Source: Cichorium intybus (Eukaryota; Streptophyta; Magnoliopsida; Asterales; Asteraceae). From it: a stretch of 64,000 nt of DNA. Shown piece after piece: positions 41,050-53,401 of the stretch (positions are counted from its first letter, which is position 1; every line of letters starts with the position of its first letter). The notes beneath the pieces were generated by a model. It did no database searches. It was not told the origin of the DNA and worked only from the letters and a program-made list of their open reading frames with translations. Both the position numbers and the translations under genes were made by a program. Where the stretch lies: contig CM042015.1 in the NCBI GenBank assembly GCA_023525715.1, forward strand, positions 83,359,250-83,423,249. Direction: 5' to 3'.

Positions 41050-42241
41050 GAGGGAAAAGGGGCATCTGCGTTTTCAGCTTCTTCGACAGCTGAAGATGTC
41101 ACTGAAGCTATCAATGGAGCTGGTCTGACCGCCATTGTTACGGGTATTTTTGACTTCTTTTCTACCTCTCATGCAATTTGTACTCCTATTGTAAGATATA
41201 TCACATGGGTTCTTCGTAATTTTTGTTTTTATGAATTGTAATTTGGAACTGAATCCGAATTTTTGATGAATCAGTAGCGGGTCTTGAGGTATGATTCACT
41301 AAAGAGAACTAAACTAAGAAATAGGGTTTATTATGTTGGAATTTAAGAATATGTGATTAATCCGTAGTAAAAAATGGACTTCATGATTAAAATTTGATTG
41401 CTGGATCATGGATTCATAGTTATGTTCACAATTTACTATTCTTAGTATCAGAAGGAAAAGTCAACTTTTGTTCTGAGATTCCAGATATAGTAATTTCAAG
41501 TTCAAATTTGACCCAAAACATTTCTAATTTTCTATCCCAAACGATACTACTCTTAAATCAATCTGTCTATAATTTGATTTACTTACGAGTTATTTAACTT
41601 CAAGCAAAATATTATACATCCTTTTTGATGATTGGTAATGAACAACTTATTTCACATTAGAATGTCAAACATCGACTTTCTTGAAAAAGATGACCTTTAA
41701 GCAATGTCGTAATTTTTTGAGACTTCAATTATTTATTTGTAACATCTTATGTTAAATCTAAGTATCTCCATGATTTTTTTGTGTACTTTTAGGAGCTACA
41801 AGTGACATTGGCATGGAAACAACACGTGTCCTAGCATTGCATGAGGTACATGTAATCATGGCTGTAAGAAATACGGAAACCGGTACAAAAGTTAAAGAAA
41901 ATATTATTAACAAAATTTCTAATGCTAAAGTTGATGTAATGGAGTTAGCTCTTCGCTCTTTGGCATCCGTAAGGCATGTTGCAGCTGAATTCATATCTCC
42001 AGGCCTTCCTTTCAATCTTCTCATGTAACAAACCAATTATTTTTAGTTAAAATTGGTTATGGTTATAATTTTATTGTTATTTTAAGTCAAAATAACCATA
42101 TTTGGAGTAATAGTCAAGAAAATGTTGTAAGAAAACTGATTATTCTTTTGTTTGTTGGAAGTAATAATGCAGGAGTTATGCCACCACCCTTCATGCTCTC
42201 AAAAGATAATATCGAATTACAATTTGCAACTAATCATTTAG
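41050..42241 (+). pseudogene. TIC32-like short-chain dehydrogenase, first copy, exons 1-3
   Basis: Exon 1 (about 41064-41143) encodes GASAFSASSTAEDVTEAING and the start of the Rossmann fold, GLTAIVTG. Its start codon region is degraded. Exon 2 (41793-42024) gives GATSDIGMETTRVLAL and on to SPGLPFNLL. Exon 3 (42162-42241) gives the NNAG motif, NNAGVMPPPFMLSKDNIEL. All junctions have GT/AG ends and fit in phase. This is the NAD(P)-binding half of a chloroplast-associated TIC32/retinol dehydrogenase-like SDR. The glycine-rich motif usually reads TSGIG; here it is TSDIG. A Ty3-type LTR starts nine bases after the exon 3 donor. The YxxxK half is not here. Confidence 0.8.
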
Positions 42242-42250
42242 GTATTTATT

Positions 42251-43737
42251 TGTAACGCCAAGACATGTTTTATTATATAATTATAATAAAAGGGCAAAAT
42301 GGTCATTTTACCTTAGAAGGGTAAATTGGTCTTTTGGACAGAAAAGTATTTGGTTTGAAATAATATTTTGAGTTTTGGACTTAAAATGTTATAAAAACAG
42401 ATTTTTGGTCGTTTTACCACAAAAGGGTAATTTGGTCATTTGACCATGCGAGGGACCAAAAATGAAAAATATTGTTGGTTGTGGCAAAAATGTAAGAAAT
42501 GAAAGTTTTATTGTAATAAAACTTGATTTTGTGGTCAAAGTTCAAGAAAATGAACGTTAGGACCAAAAATGTAAATTTTAGAGGTATAAATATAAGAGAG
42601 TTGATTCTCTCTTTGACCAGCCAAATGTGCAGCAACGGGAGGAGCTTGGAGGGTGCGATTTCTGCAGGAAATCATGGAATTGAAGCAAGGAATTAGAACT
42701 ATGGCTTGGAATTGATGATTCATAGGCTTGAAAGGTTAGTAAACTTGATTTTAACCAAGTTCTAGAAGTGTTCTTGGTTTGGTTTTATAGAAACTGAAAT
42801 TTGTACATTTTAGTTATGATTATGTGTTTAAATTGATGTAATACTTCCATTAAGTCATGCTAGAAAGGACTTAATTCAAGAAAATGGAAGTAGATTGCTA
42901 TTAGTGATGAATTTGAAGTTTTGGGGTTTTGGGACTAAGAACCCTAATTCTTCATTTTGATTGATTTAGTTGTTTTGAATGGTTGAAAACCTTGTTAAAG
43001 TATAAGGTTTTAGCCTAGAAACAAACCCCAAACGATTAAGGACTGGATTAAGGACTTAATGGGCTAAAACTGCGTGCTACAGTGCACAAATCGCGGCTGG
43101 ACAGGAGACCTGCGCAGGCGCTAGGCGCGGTGCGCCCAAGCCCCTGGCGGGGTGCGCCCAGGCGCAGTGCGCCCTGTCCTAGGCGCAGTGCGCCCTCCAG
43201 GGGCCAGGCAGGGGATCGAAAATGCTAACTTTCGTTTAGCTTGTCCGTTTAGCTCAAATTTGGACCATAGGCTCGTTATGGTCTGAAAAGTTTGGGAAAA
43301 TTACTAAATTGAGTTTTCGACCCCTCGGGGGCACTGTAGATCGACTCGAATGCCTCGGTGAATAGTAAAATTCACAAAAAGTTAGTAAACGGAAAGTTTA
43401 TTAACTAGGCATTGTTTATAATGATATTGTATTGAACTCTATTGTATTAGAGTTAATTGGAATGGCTATTAACCTATTATCATTTGGTATATAAATGATT
43501 ATATAGGTGTGGGACAAAATGGTTGTGGTGCACGTAAAGGCAAGAAACAACCAGAATATAAATGCAGCTAGCATCCAGGTGAGTAATCTCACTGATATCA
43601 TATGTGATATATGATGATTGATTTGTTACAGGTTGAAATGGCTTCGAGGGACGAAAACGACAAGTGTAAAAATATATGTAAACGACAAGACCAGATAAGC
43701 CGTGAGTCATTTCGATGACAAGAACGGAACTGTGAGT

Positions 43738-43773
<36 letters not shown>

Positions 43774-44853
43774 TATGATACGACAATACCAGATAAGCCG
43801 TGAGTCTATAATAGACAAGAACGGAGCTGTGAGTCAAACTTATATAGACAAGACCGGAACCATCCGTGAGTCAATAAAATGAAATGACAAGACCGGAACC
43901 AGCCGTGAGTCAATAAAACTTATATAGACAAGACTGGAACCAGCCGTGAGTCTAGGCAACAGCGGGCTTACCCGTGAGCCAAGGCAACAGCGGGATTTTC
44001 CTGTGAGCCACATATTTCAGGCAACAGCGGGCTTACCCGTGAGCCAAGGCAACAGCGGGCTAACCCGTGAGCCATATTTGATCGTGAAAGAAACTGATAA
44101 CAGATGGTGCGGCCTCTCGTGGCTATGATATTGGATGCTATATCCAACTGGTGCGGCCTATATGGCTACGATATGATTATACGGAAATGGTACAGCCTTA
44201 TGGCTACGATACCGGGTTGTTGAACCCAGATAGGTACGGTCTTCGGACTATGAATTATATGCTGAAAAAGCTTTGGTGTGGCTTGTATAGCCATGATAAA
44301 CGATGCGGCTTATATAGCCATGATATTGATGCAGTCCACTGTGACTAAGAAACATGGGACAGAAAAGATTAGATATGATTATATGTGCAAATAACTGACG
44401 TGGCTTGTTAATTACAGGTTACTATGATTCAGCCTGTAAGGCTACATGATTAGGATGTGAAATCCTAGAATATATGCGGTCAGCCAGTAAGGCTAGGATT
44501 CTGGATTCGATATCCAGACAATTATATTATTGTATTTTGATACATGTTATTTGCAGACTTGATTACTCACTGAGCTTTGTAGTTCATATCGTTTGTTAAT
44601 GTCCCTGCAGGTTAGCATGATACTAATAGGGGACAAGATAGAGTCCATGACTCATGAAGTGAGACTTATAGATGCTGTCAGTAGCAGCCCGGCTTCAAAG
44701 GAGATTATGGTATTATATACTCTCCTTGATACACTTGTACCCGTTTTTTTTACTAAAATATACCCCTTTATTATGATATTAAGTATTGAAACCTATGTTT
44801 TAAATGAAAAAAAATTTTCAGGGGTGTTTTTGTTTTAAAAGCCGGGTGTTACA
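42251..44853 (+). mobile_element. Ty3-type 5' LTR, 2.6 kb
   Basis: It starts TGTAACGCC and ends GTGTTACA, and the primer-binding site TGGTATCAGAG follows at 44857. A TATA-like GTATAAATATA lies near 42582. A GC-rich stretch of GGCGC and GTGCGCCC words is at 43083-43215. Imperfect minisatellites fill 43660-44540, with units such as GACAAGACCGGAACCAGCCG, GGCAACAGCGGGCTTACCCG and GGCTACGATA. A short TA run is at 43740-43770. Confidence 0.85.
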
Positions 44854-47800
44854 AGTTGGTATCAGAGTCGTGGTTTAAGTGAACTAGGTGTCTATAGAGT
44901 AGATTCCTGGACTTAAACCCTGAGATAGTAGACATGATGCATAGCTAGGTGTATATAGTTGTTATTATACATATATAACCTAACTGTTGCTAACTTCTGA
45001 CGTATAAGAAGTATGAACTGTAAAACTCCTCGGGAAACATTTAGGGCGCGAAGCTCTAGGAATTGGATCAACCCTTTCTCAAGACTCCGTTGTATGAGGA
45101 GCAAAAGGGGACGAAAAGCAGAAAAACCCACATGACAAGCAGTAGTAGCTGTAGTGGTCAGAAAAAGAAATCGGTTGTTCACCTTGATCGATATTCAAGG
45201 TGAAAGAACAGTAGTTGAGACTACAAGAAAAGCAGAAAATATTAGTGGACTTCTTAGAAGAAGTTAACACGAATTAGTTCTAACCTTGAAGGGAAGGGAC
45301 CAGAACAAAAAGATGATGTGATATAAGAAGTGCAGGAAAAGCACTTAGAACATTTTAGAGTTGAGACTCTATCGTTGACATGCTGAAATTGCAGAAAATG
45401 AGAGCATATTGCTCGAGGTTGTTGTGTGGGACGGAAGTGGTTCCAGCGTGGAATTATAGATCACTTCCCCATGAAATACTCACATGCTAAATGTGGAGTA
45501 ACGGGTGATGAACACAGGAAAGAAAGAAGAAATGAATGATCGAAAAGGACCAGTGGTACCTTGAGCATATCAGCAGATTGTGGAAGAAGCTCATGAGGAG
45601 ACTGATATGATCTCCGCTGTAATTGTTTTGAATATAACTCGTGTATGTTATATTTGATCCATGAAGCTATGCTTGGGATCGATGACTTGATGTCTTGTTG
45701 GAATATTTCATCAACGATTTTGGATGAAATTTTGGTAACAGCTATAGCAGATAGCAAGTATGTTCTAGATATTGAACACCTGGAAGGTAGTTTGCCTAGG
45801 ATTTACGGGACCATTTTCCCTATGAATCTAAAGCTGATGACTACCAGTGAATATGAAGAAATTGTGCATATAAATAGGTTAGCAAAGAATTATGCTAACA
45901 TGAATTGCAGAAATAAGAACAGTATGGTTCTTAAAACAGAAATGAAATGGATGGAAATCCATGATAAATGACCGTTGTTGAGAATATCGGTTATTTTCTT
46001 TGCTTAAACTCGGAAAAGAGTTAGTAAAAGAATGATGTTGTAATTGGCATACGTGGTATTGCCAAGTTAAATCAAGCAGTGATAGTAGTGTACTACTTTA
46101 AATAAATCCTCGGATGTTTCTTTTGAAAAGAACTTCCAAGATTTCTGCCAGATAGGCGAGAAAAGTTTAGGAATAAACTGATTTTGGGAGCCGTTGTTGG
46201 TATACAGGCTCTATATTGATTAGCATCTGTAGAGATGACAGAGTTGGAAGACAACTAGAAGAAACTTAGAATTGGGGTCTCTTATGGCCGTATGTGTCAT
46301 CGTATGGAGCCCTATCTTGTTTGAAAAGAAGAAAGACAAGTTAATGCATATTGTGCATTGACTAATGGGAATCTGATATTCTCGAAACCAGATCGAAAAT
46401 GAGGTACAGTTGTACCAGACATTGGAGTTAATTCACTGATTTAAGTGATTTGTAAAACTCTCCAAGTATGAAAATTTGGCTAAAAGAAGATTTATATTCT
46501 TTGGGCATGTTAATAATGCCAGAGATGATAAAGTAGATCCAGTGTAAAGGATGATGTGATAAAACAGAAACCGCCTTGGAATCTGACTGAAATTAGTAGT
46601 CTCCTTGGATTTGCGGGTTAATTTAGGAGAGTTGTAGAAAACTGCTCCTTGACAGTTGTTTAGTTGACTAAGGTTAACTAAGAAAAGTATAAAGTCTGAG
46701 TGGTAGAAAGACCACAGGCATCTTGTAAAGGTTTGGAATAAACCTTGTATGAGACTCTGACATTAGCATTGATGCTAAGCGGATGGATTGGATCATCGAA
46801 ATACATCCAGTCGTGACGGTAGATGCATGATGTTGCTGTAGCAACTATAATTTTGGTATTGAAGCTTTGGAAACACTATCGATATAGTGTAAAGCTTACT
46901 ATTATAAGGATCATAAGAGTTTGAAATGCTTAATTGATCAAAAAGCAGTTGAATATGAGATAGCAAAGATAGATGGGTTACTTAGAGATTTCAGGTATGA
47001 AATCCTGTACCATCTCGAAAAGGGCAGATGTGGCTATAGATGCTTTGAATTAGAAAGAGTATCTTTTGAAAGATACAACCACATGCGTGAGTGTGACGAA
47101 TTGATTACCTGAGTTGATTCGGGTAGTACAGAAAGATGTATGCACGTTTGAAAATGTGAATAATAAATAAATGATTGAATATTAGCAAAAACTAGTTGGG
47201 AGATCACAGCGATTTAAACCCTTGGTGGTTGTGAATGTTGATTCCAAAGCAAAGGGAAACATGAAAATCATCTTGAAAAGATGTATTTTGTACTAGATAT
47301 GCAGTGTACCCGGAGCAATACCAGACTGGATAGGTCGATAAAACTTATGTGTTGGTGGCCGGGATAGAAGAAAGGTATTGAAAGAGGTATGAAAAGTATT
47401 TGACTTGTACGCTAAGTAAAGTCAAACCGTTAGAAACATGTGAAGAAATTGACTCGTTGTTGGTCCCAGAAAAGAAATGGGACAACATTGTTATAGACTT
47501 TGCAATAAAGTCTCTGCAAGTACCGTGTATTGGTGAATAAAATGACCTAATGATGCAGATTTTAGAAGATGTGCTTGAAAAGTGCACAGCAGACCTTAGT
47601 GGAAGATGAGGAAATTGTCTATCTCTGATAGAATTTGCAAGAAATAACAGCTTATATGCTAGCAGTTTGATGACTCACATGAAGAATGGTATGGAATACC
47701 ATGATATCCTCCGATTTATGGGATTAAAGATGTGATAAAGCCGTTGGCTAGATCCTAGTTTGTTGCACAAACTGAAGAAAATACTTGCTGAGTACGAACG

Positions 47801-48251
47801 AGTTTGAAGAATGGTTAAGAAATTGTAAAAGTGGTATGTGGATCACTGAATATAAACCTTTGAAATTCCAAGTAAAGGAATATGTTAGTGCGAAGAGTAA
47901 ACCTTTGGAAAGGTTAAAAATCTATTTGGGACGAAAAGAAGGTTAAGTCCTTATTTATTGTACCTTTTCATACGTCCCAGAGAGTAAGAATTTTGGTGTA
48001 CTGATCGAAGTTTCGTGATGACCTTCAAGAAATTATAAAGTTTTCTATGGATCTCATTTCTGGAGAATATAGGATGATGAATTCTAACGTGTCCCTCATG
48101 TTGATATGAAGATTGATACGTAGATAAGATACCCGGGACAACCGGAGGTATGATATGCGAGTGGTGATTTACCACAAGATAAGAAAACTAGTATGATTAA
48201 ATGCTTAGGCAATACTATATAGATTCCGACATGACGTAGAAGACCGAAAGT
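44854..48251 (+). mobile_element. degenerate Ty3-type internal region
   Basis: It follows the primer-binding site. A recognisable RNase H-like piece lies at 46921-47112 (KCLIDQKAVEYE and later RYEILYH), close to the family's SLKYL...CEILYHPGKAN pattern. The rest is heavily decayed, with stops in all frames. There is no matching full 3' LTR. Confidence 0.65.
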
Positions 48252-49006
48252 GAAACGATACTACTCTTAAATTTGACCCAAAACATTTCTAATTTTCTAT
48301 CCCAAACGATACTACTCTTAAATCAATCTGTCTATAATTTGATTTACTTACGAGTTATTTAACTTCAAGCAAAATATTATACATCCTTTTTGATGATTGG
48401 TAATGAACAACTTATTTCACATTAGAATGTCAAACATCGACTTTCTTGAAAAAGATGACCTTTAAGCAATGTCGTAATTTTTTGAGACTTCAATTATTTA
48501 TTTGTAACATCTTATGTTAAATCTAAGTATCTCCATGATTTTTTTGTGTACTTTTAGGAGCTACAAGTGACATTGGCATGGAAACAACACGTGTCCTAGC
48601 ATTGCATGAGGTACATGTAATCATGGCTGTAAGAAATACGGAAACCGGTACAAAAGTTAAAGAAAATATTATTAACAAAATTTCTAATGCTAAAGTTGAT
48701 GTAATGGAGTTAGCTCTTCGCTCTTTGGCATCCGTAAGGCATGTTGCAGCTGAATTCATATCTCCAGGCCTTCCTTTCAATCTTCTCATGTAACAAACCA
48801 ATTATTTTTAGTTAAAATTGGTTATGGTTATAATTTTATTGTTATTTTAAGTCAAAATAACCATATTTGGAGTAATAGTCAAGAAAATGTTGTAAGAAAA
48901 CTGATTATTCTTTTGTTTGTTGGAAGTAATAATGCAGGAGTTATGCCACCACCCTTCATGCTCTCAAAAGATAATATCGAATTACAATTTGCAACTAATC
49001 ATTTAG
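48252..49006 (+). pseudogene. TIC32-like SDR, second copy, exons 2-3
   Basis: Exons 2 (48558-48789) and 3 (48927-49006) repeat the first copy at a 6765-bp offset with no protein change. The duplication begins at 48269. Just before it, 48252-48268 repeats the word AACGATACTACTCTTAA found 50 bases further inside, a sign of templated repair at the junction. Confidence 0.8.
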
Positions 49007-49015
49007 GTATTTATT

Positions 49016-50139
49016 TGTAACGCCAAGACATGTTTTATTATATAATTATAATAAAAGGGCAAAATGGTCATTTTACCTTAGAAGGGTAAATTGGTCTTTT
49101 GGACAGAAAAGTATTTGGTTTGAAATAATATTTTGAGTTTTGGACTTAAAATGTTATAAAAACAGATTTTTGGTCGTTTTACCACAAAAGGGTAATTTGG
49201 TCATTTGACCATGCGAGGGACCAAAAATGAAAAATATTGTTGGTTGTGGCAAAAATGTAAGAAATGAAAGTTTTATTGTAATAAAACTTGATTTTGTGGT
49301 CAAAGTTCAAGAAAATGAACTTTAGGACCAAAAATGTAAATTTTAGAGGTATAAATATAAGAGAGTTGATTCTCTCTTTGACCAGCCAAATGTGCAGCAA
49401 CGGGAGGAGCTTGGAGGGTGCGATTTCTGCAGGAAATCATGGAATTGAAGCAAGGAATTAGAACTATGGCTTGGAATTGATGATTCCTAGGCTTGAAAGG
49501 TTAGTAAACTTGATTTTAACCAAGTTCTAGAAGTGTTCTTGGTTTGGTTTTATAGAAACTGAAATTTGTACATTTTAGTTATGATTATGTGTTTAAATTG
49601 ATGTAATACTTCCATTAAGTCATGCTAGAAAGGACTTAATTCAAGAAAATGGAAGTAGATTGCTATTAGTGATGAATTTGAAGTTTTGGGGTTTTGGGAC
49701 TAAGAACCCTAATTCTTCATTTTGATTGATTTAGTTGTTTTGAATGGTTGAAAACCTTGTTAAAGTATAAGGTTTTAGCCTAGAAACAAACCCCAAACGA
49801 TTAAGGATTGGATTAAGGACTTAATGGGCTAAAACTGCGTGCTACAGTGCACAAATCGCGGCTGGACAGGAGACCTGCGCAGGCGCTAGGCGCGGTGCGC
49901 CCAAGCCCCTGGCGGGGTGCGCCCAGGCGCAGTGCGCCCTGTCCTAGGCGCAGTGCGCCCTCCAGGCAGGGGCCAGGCAGGGGATCGAAAATGCTAACTT
50001 TCGTTTAGCTTGTCCGTTTTAGCTCAAATTTGGACCATAGGCTCGTTATGGTCTGAAAAGTTTGGGAAAATTATTAAATTGAGTTTTCGACCCCTCGGGG
50101 GCACTGTAGATCGACTCGAATGCCTCGGTGAATAGTAAA
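49016..50139 (+). mobile_element. partial copy of the 2.6-kb LTR
   Basis: It repeats the first 1.1 kb of the LTR at 42251, with a few substitutions and small insertions, and stops abruptly after GAATAGTAAA. The next bases return to dehydrogenase intron sequence. Confidence 0.85.
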
Positions 50140-50211
50140 GTACGTTCCTATTTCTGGTAACTTTTGCTTCTAATTAATGTAAACATGTATGCATAAATTT
50201 TAATAATGCAG

Positions 50212-50440
50212 TTATAGCCCCATATATACATATGGACAGTCAAAGCTACCCAACATTTTGTATGCTAAAGAGCTGACAAGACACTTCAAGGTATTTCTGA
50301 AATTTTACTATACATAATAACAACGTACTTACACTTCTTTATTTTGTGGGTCCTGTTTATAATATTCTTTAGTACCAAAAACCAGGAAAATGGAGTGAAT
50401 TTAACTGCAAATGCTCTTCATCCCGGATTAATTGCAACCT
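50212..50440 (+). pseudogene. TIC32-like SDR, active-site exons
   Basis: Exon 50212-50290 encodes the catalytic YxxxK region: YGQSKLPNILYAKELTRHFK. A second piece, from about 50386, encodes ENGVNLTANALHPGLIAT and then stops matching. The exon that should precede it (central strands and catalytic Ser) is missing. The sequence runs directly into sigma-factor sequence. Confidence 0.8.
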
Positions 50441-50460
50441 ACTCTTATTTGGATGTTCAG

Positions 50461-51522
50461 ATTGAAGCAAACATTGGGATTTGAACCTTCAGAGGACGAA
50501 CTTGCAGCATCACTGAAGATTTCAAAAACTGAGTTGCAAGTTAAACAGATTGAATGCAAATTGGCAAGAGAGAAATTGGCCATGAGTAATATTTCTTTAG
50601 TGATGTCAGTTGCACAAAAGTATGCTAATATGGGAGCTGAAATTCGTGACGTAATTCAGGTGGGTGTTATCTTCATGAATGCCATTTTATTCTTATTATA
50701 GCATTGTACTATCATTTTTCCTTATTACAGCATTGTACTTCCAAATTATTCCTTATTAGGACATGTACATTAAAGAATTACCCATTATAACAATGGATGA
50801 CTTGATGACTTAAATAATGATGAGATGTCACAAGTTAACAGGTTTTTTGCTATGTCATTGTCCACGTGTAATTTATTATTAAAGTAGCAAAGAGTACCAA
50901 TTTTTTTGTAAAGAACTAAACAGGAATTAAACGTCTTCATAGAAGATAACCAAACCTTTGTTTGCCACGTCAGCAGTAAATTATACATGGACATCCTATT
51001 TGGACAATGACATGTGGCATAAAAATGTATCAACGTGTGCCATGTCATCATCATTCAAAATTCAAATCATCCGGTTACCAATCGCTATAATGGGTAAACC
51101 TTATAACGTACAATGCTGTAATAAGGAATAATCTGAAAGTAAAATGCTATCATAAGGAAAAAAAATAGAAAGTACATTCCTATTTATTGAATTTATCACA
51201 AACTTTAATACATTACTCAACAATTTTTTTTACTGTAGGGAGGTCTAATTGGATTACCTCGTGGGATAGAGAAATATGATTCATCAAGGGGATTCAAGAT
51301 TTCTACCTATGTTTATTGGTGGATACGACATGTAAGATGATAAATCCATTTTAAAATAAGTTAACATAGTTATTGTTTTAGTATAGATTAGTATATATGC
51401 CAACCTTTTTTGTCTTTAATTTCAGGGTGTTTCAAAAGCATTCATTGAAAATTCTAGGACACTAGGATTGCCTATCCATATGCATGAAAGACTAACTGCA
51501 CCTTTCAGTTGGAGAGACCACA
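50461..51522 (+). pseudogene. plastid sigma factor fragment, region 1.2-2
   Basis: Three exons with good splice ends are present. 50461-50659 gives LKQTLGFEPSEDELAASLKI and on to MGAEIRDVIQ. 51239-51331 gives GGLIGLPRGIEKYDSSRGFK and on to YVYWWIRH. 51426-51522 gives GVSKAFIENSRTLGLPIHMH and then loses similarity. This is region 2 of nuclear-encoded sigma-70 factors, which bind the plastid RNA polymerase core and the -10 element. Regions 3 and 4 are absent. Several normally fixed residues differ, for example WWIRQ is WWIRH. It is joined upstream to SDR exons and downstream to kinesin exons. Confidence 0.85.
50701..51176. mobile_element. foldback MITE in sigma-factor intron
   Basis: The ends are inverted copies sharing CCTTATTACAGCATTGTAC and ATTATTCCTTATTA, with arms of roughly 150 bp. 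It lies within the intron between the first two sigma exons. No target duplication was established. Confidence 0.7.
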
Positions 51523-51775
51523 CACAATATATTGCTATTATGTGTAAAAACCAAAGTACATTGCCCATATCACCATGAAAAAGTAAAGTATCTTGCTATT
51601 TCCTGCAAGATAGTCTCACTAAAGCCTAACTTTTTCGGTTTTATGATTTTATATCTACCGTGATCACAAGCACCATTTATTAGGAAAGTAGTAATTGGTA
51701 TTAAATTGGAACTCTGCTGCCGCAAATATTAATCTTTTTATAATTACCATTATACCTTTTTGCTTTCTGAAACAG

Positions 51776-52430
51776 GTCGCATGCATTTTTTGAAATTACC
51801 GTGCTTAGAAAACAGAAAAAGAAATACCCTACTCAAGTTATTCGTAGTAAATTTGCACTTCTAGATCTTGCTGGAAGGTATAAATAATTTTCCCAATATA
51901 CACACTTTTTTATATAAAAATACAAAATTTTTAATTATAAAATATAAAATTTTTCAGTGAGCGCGCTGCTGAAACTAACAGTGGTGGCCAAAAAGTAAGA
52001 GACGGTGCCAATGTAAACCGATCGCTTCTTGCTTTAGCAAATTATATAAATGCTTTGGGAAAACAACATAAAAAGGGCCTAACATATGTCCCTTATCGCA
52101 ATAGGTACAAATTTTTTTTATTATAAATCTTTTTATAATTCTTGAGTAATTTTTATTATTTTTCAGCTAATTGACAGCATTTCTAAAAGTTGAATTGAGT
52201 GGGAATTCTCAAACAGTCATGATTGCAGCTATTTCACCTGCTGATAACCAATATCATCACACTATTAATACTTTAAAATACGTGGGCCGATCTAAAGAAA
52301 TCAAAACACACATCCAGGTAAATTATAAATTTTAATGAAATATTAATACGATAAAAAAGAAGCGATTTCCCATAATATTTTTTAATTTTTTTTAGGAAAA
52401 TATTGGGACGGTATTATTGACAGTCTCCAG
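51776..52430 (+). pseudogene. kinesin-8 motor-domain fragment
   Basis: Four exons with GT/AG ends carry the C-terminal half of a kinesin motor. 51776-51877: SHAFFEITVLRKQ and FALLDLAGS, the switch II region. 51958-52104: ERAAETNSGGQKVRDGANVN and RSLLALANYINALG. 52167-52317: LSGNSQTVMIAAISPADNQY and on to SKEIKTHIQ. 52396-52430: ENIGTVLLTVSR. The combination, especially SPADNQYHHTINTLKY, fits plant kinesin-8. At the start of the third exon the usual Ser-Lys-Leu-Thr reads Ser-stop-Leu-Thr, a nonsense change. No P-loop half is present. Confidence 0.85.
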
Positions 52431-52609
52431 GTAACTTTTTTGATGAATTTTAGACTTTATGCAAGTAAATTACATTTTTAGCCCCTGATGTAGGTGCTTT
52501 TTGTAGTTTTGGTCCTTATTTTTTAAAAATCAACCCAATCATGACATTGCTATTATTCGGCAGAGTACGCCGTTTTTTCTTGCATTTATCCGGACCCCTG
52601 CTCCAGCAA

Positions 52610-52643
52610 TCCCCAACCCGTGCGGAGCACGGGCTCCCGCTAG
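52610..52643 (+). mobile_element. Helitron 3' terminus
   Basis: A perfect 7-bp stem (CCCGTGC, loop GGA, GCACGGG) at 52617-52633 is followed six bases later by CTAG and T. It lies about 210 bp after the last captured kinesin exon and on the same strand as all captured exons. Confidence 0.8.
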
Positions 52644-53280
52644 TTCTATTATAAATCGAGATTGATTTATAAATTATGTGATAAAGTTTTTGAAAATTTA
52701 TATAATTTAATAGGTGCTATTCGGTCCTAAATCTGGTTGGCCCAAAAAACCCGGATTCCAATCGAAGCCAAACATACATTTGGTATTCGGTTCGTATAAA
52801 ATATTAATTTAGTTTCAGTCCAATTTGAATACGGTATCACTATAGACGATACTCATCCTTCACGGCTCATTGAATTGAATACTAGGTTGAATCTCATATA
52901 CCATCTTCAATCAAACGACATTTATAAACTTTAGTAATTATAACCTTTTCCCTCTTTGAGATTTTAAATACCAAATAGCATTTGTACAAATCCCAAATAA
53001 TAATCTCGAGCGATTTTACATAGAAATAATAGGTTTTGCTCTAACCCGATTTTTTTTTGACAATCCAATAATAATTTAAAAATATCGCAATGTATTCAAA
53101 TACCAGAAAAGTATATATTTATTCCAGTTTACGAAAATTCAAAGTCTAATAACTCAATTTATGTAATTAATTATCAAATAAACTGGAATTCTCGAAACAC
53201 CTAAAAGTCGTTTACAATATGTTGAATCCGCGCGCTAATATACTAGCCAACCAGGAATCATTATTTTTCCTCACACAGAT
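52644..53280. other. intergenic DNA upstream of H4
   Basis: AT-rich, with no gene seen. A CG-rich ATCCGCGCG at 53226 partly resembles the plant histone octamer element in reverse. Confidence 0.4.
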
Positions 53281-53355
53281 CGCCATCGGACGGTTATCAG
53301 TCCAACAATCCAACGGTAATCCTAATATCACTAAATATCATTTTCAATATAAATA
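53281..53355 (+). promoter_or_regulatory. histone H4 promoter
   Basis: A conserved block (CCATCGGACGGTTATCAG, then TCCAACAATCCAACGG) is shared with the first H4 copy. An intact TATA box, TATAAATA, lies at 53348-53355, 46 bases before the start codon. Confidence 0.7.
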
Positions 53356-53401
53356 CAAAAACCCTCGCACCGATTTGTTAAGATACAGAAACCAAGAGAA
53401 A

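Noticed and set aside
53219..53401. N-terminal extension of the canonical H4
   Set aside because: The extended frame covers the promoter block, TATA box and leader; the start at 53402 gives the invariant protein.
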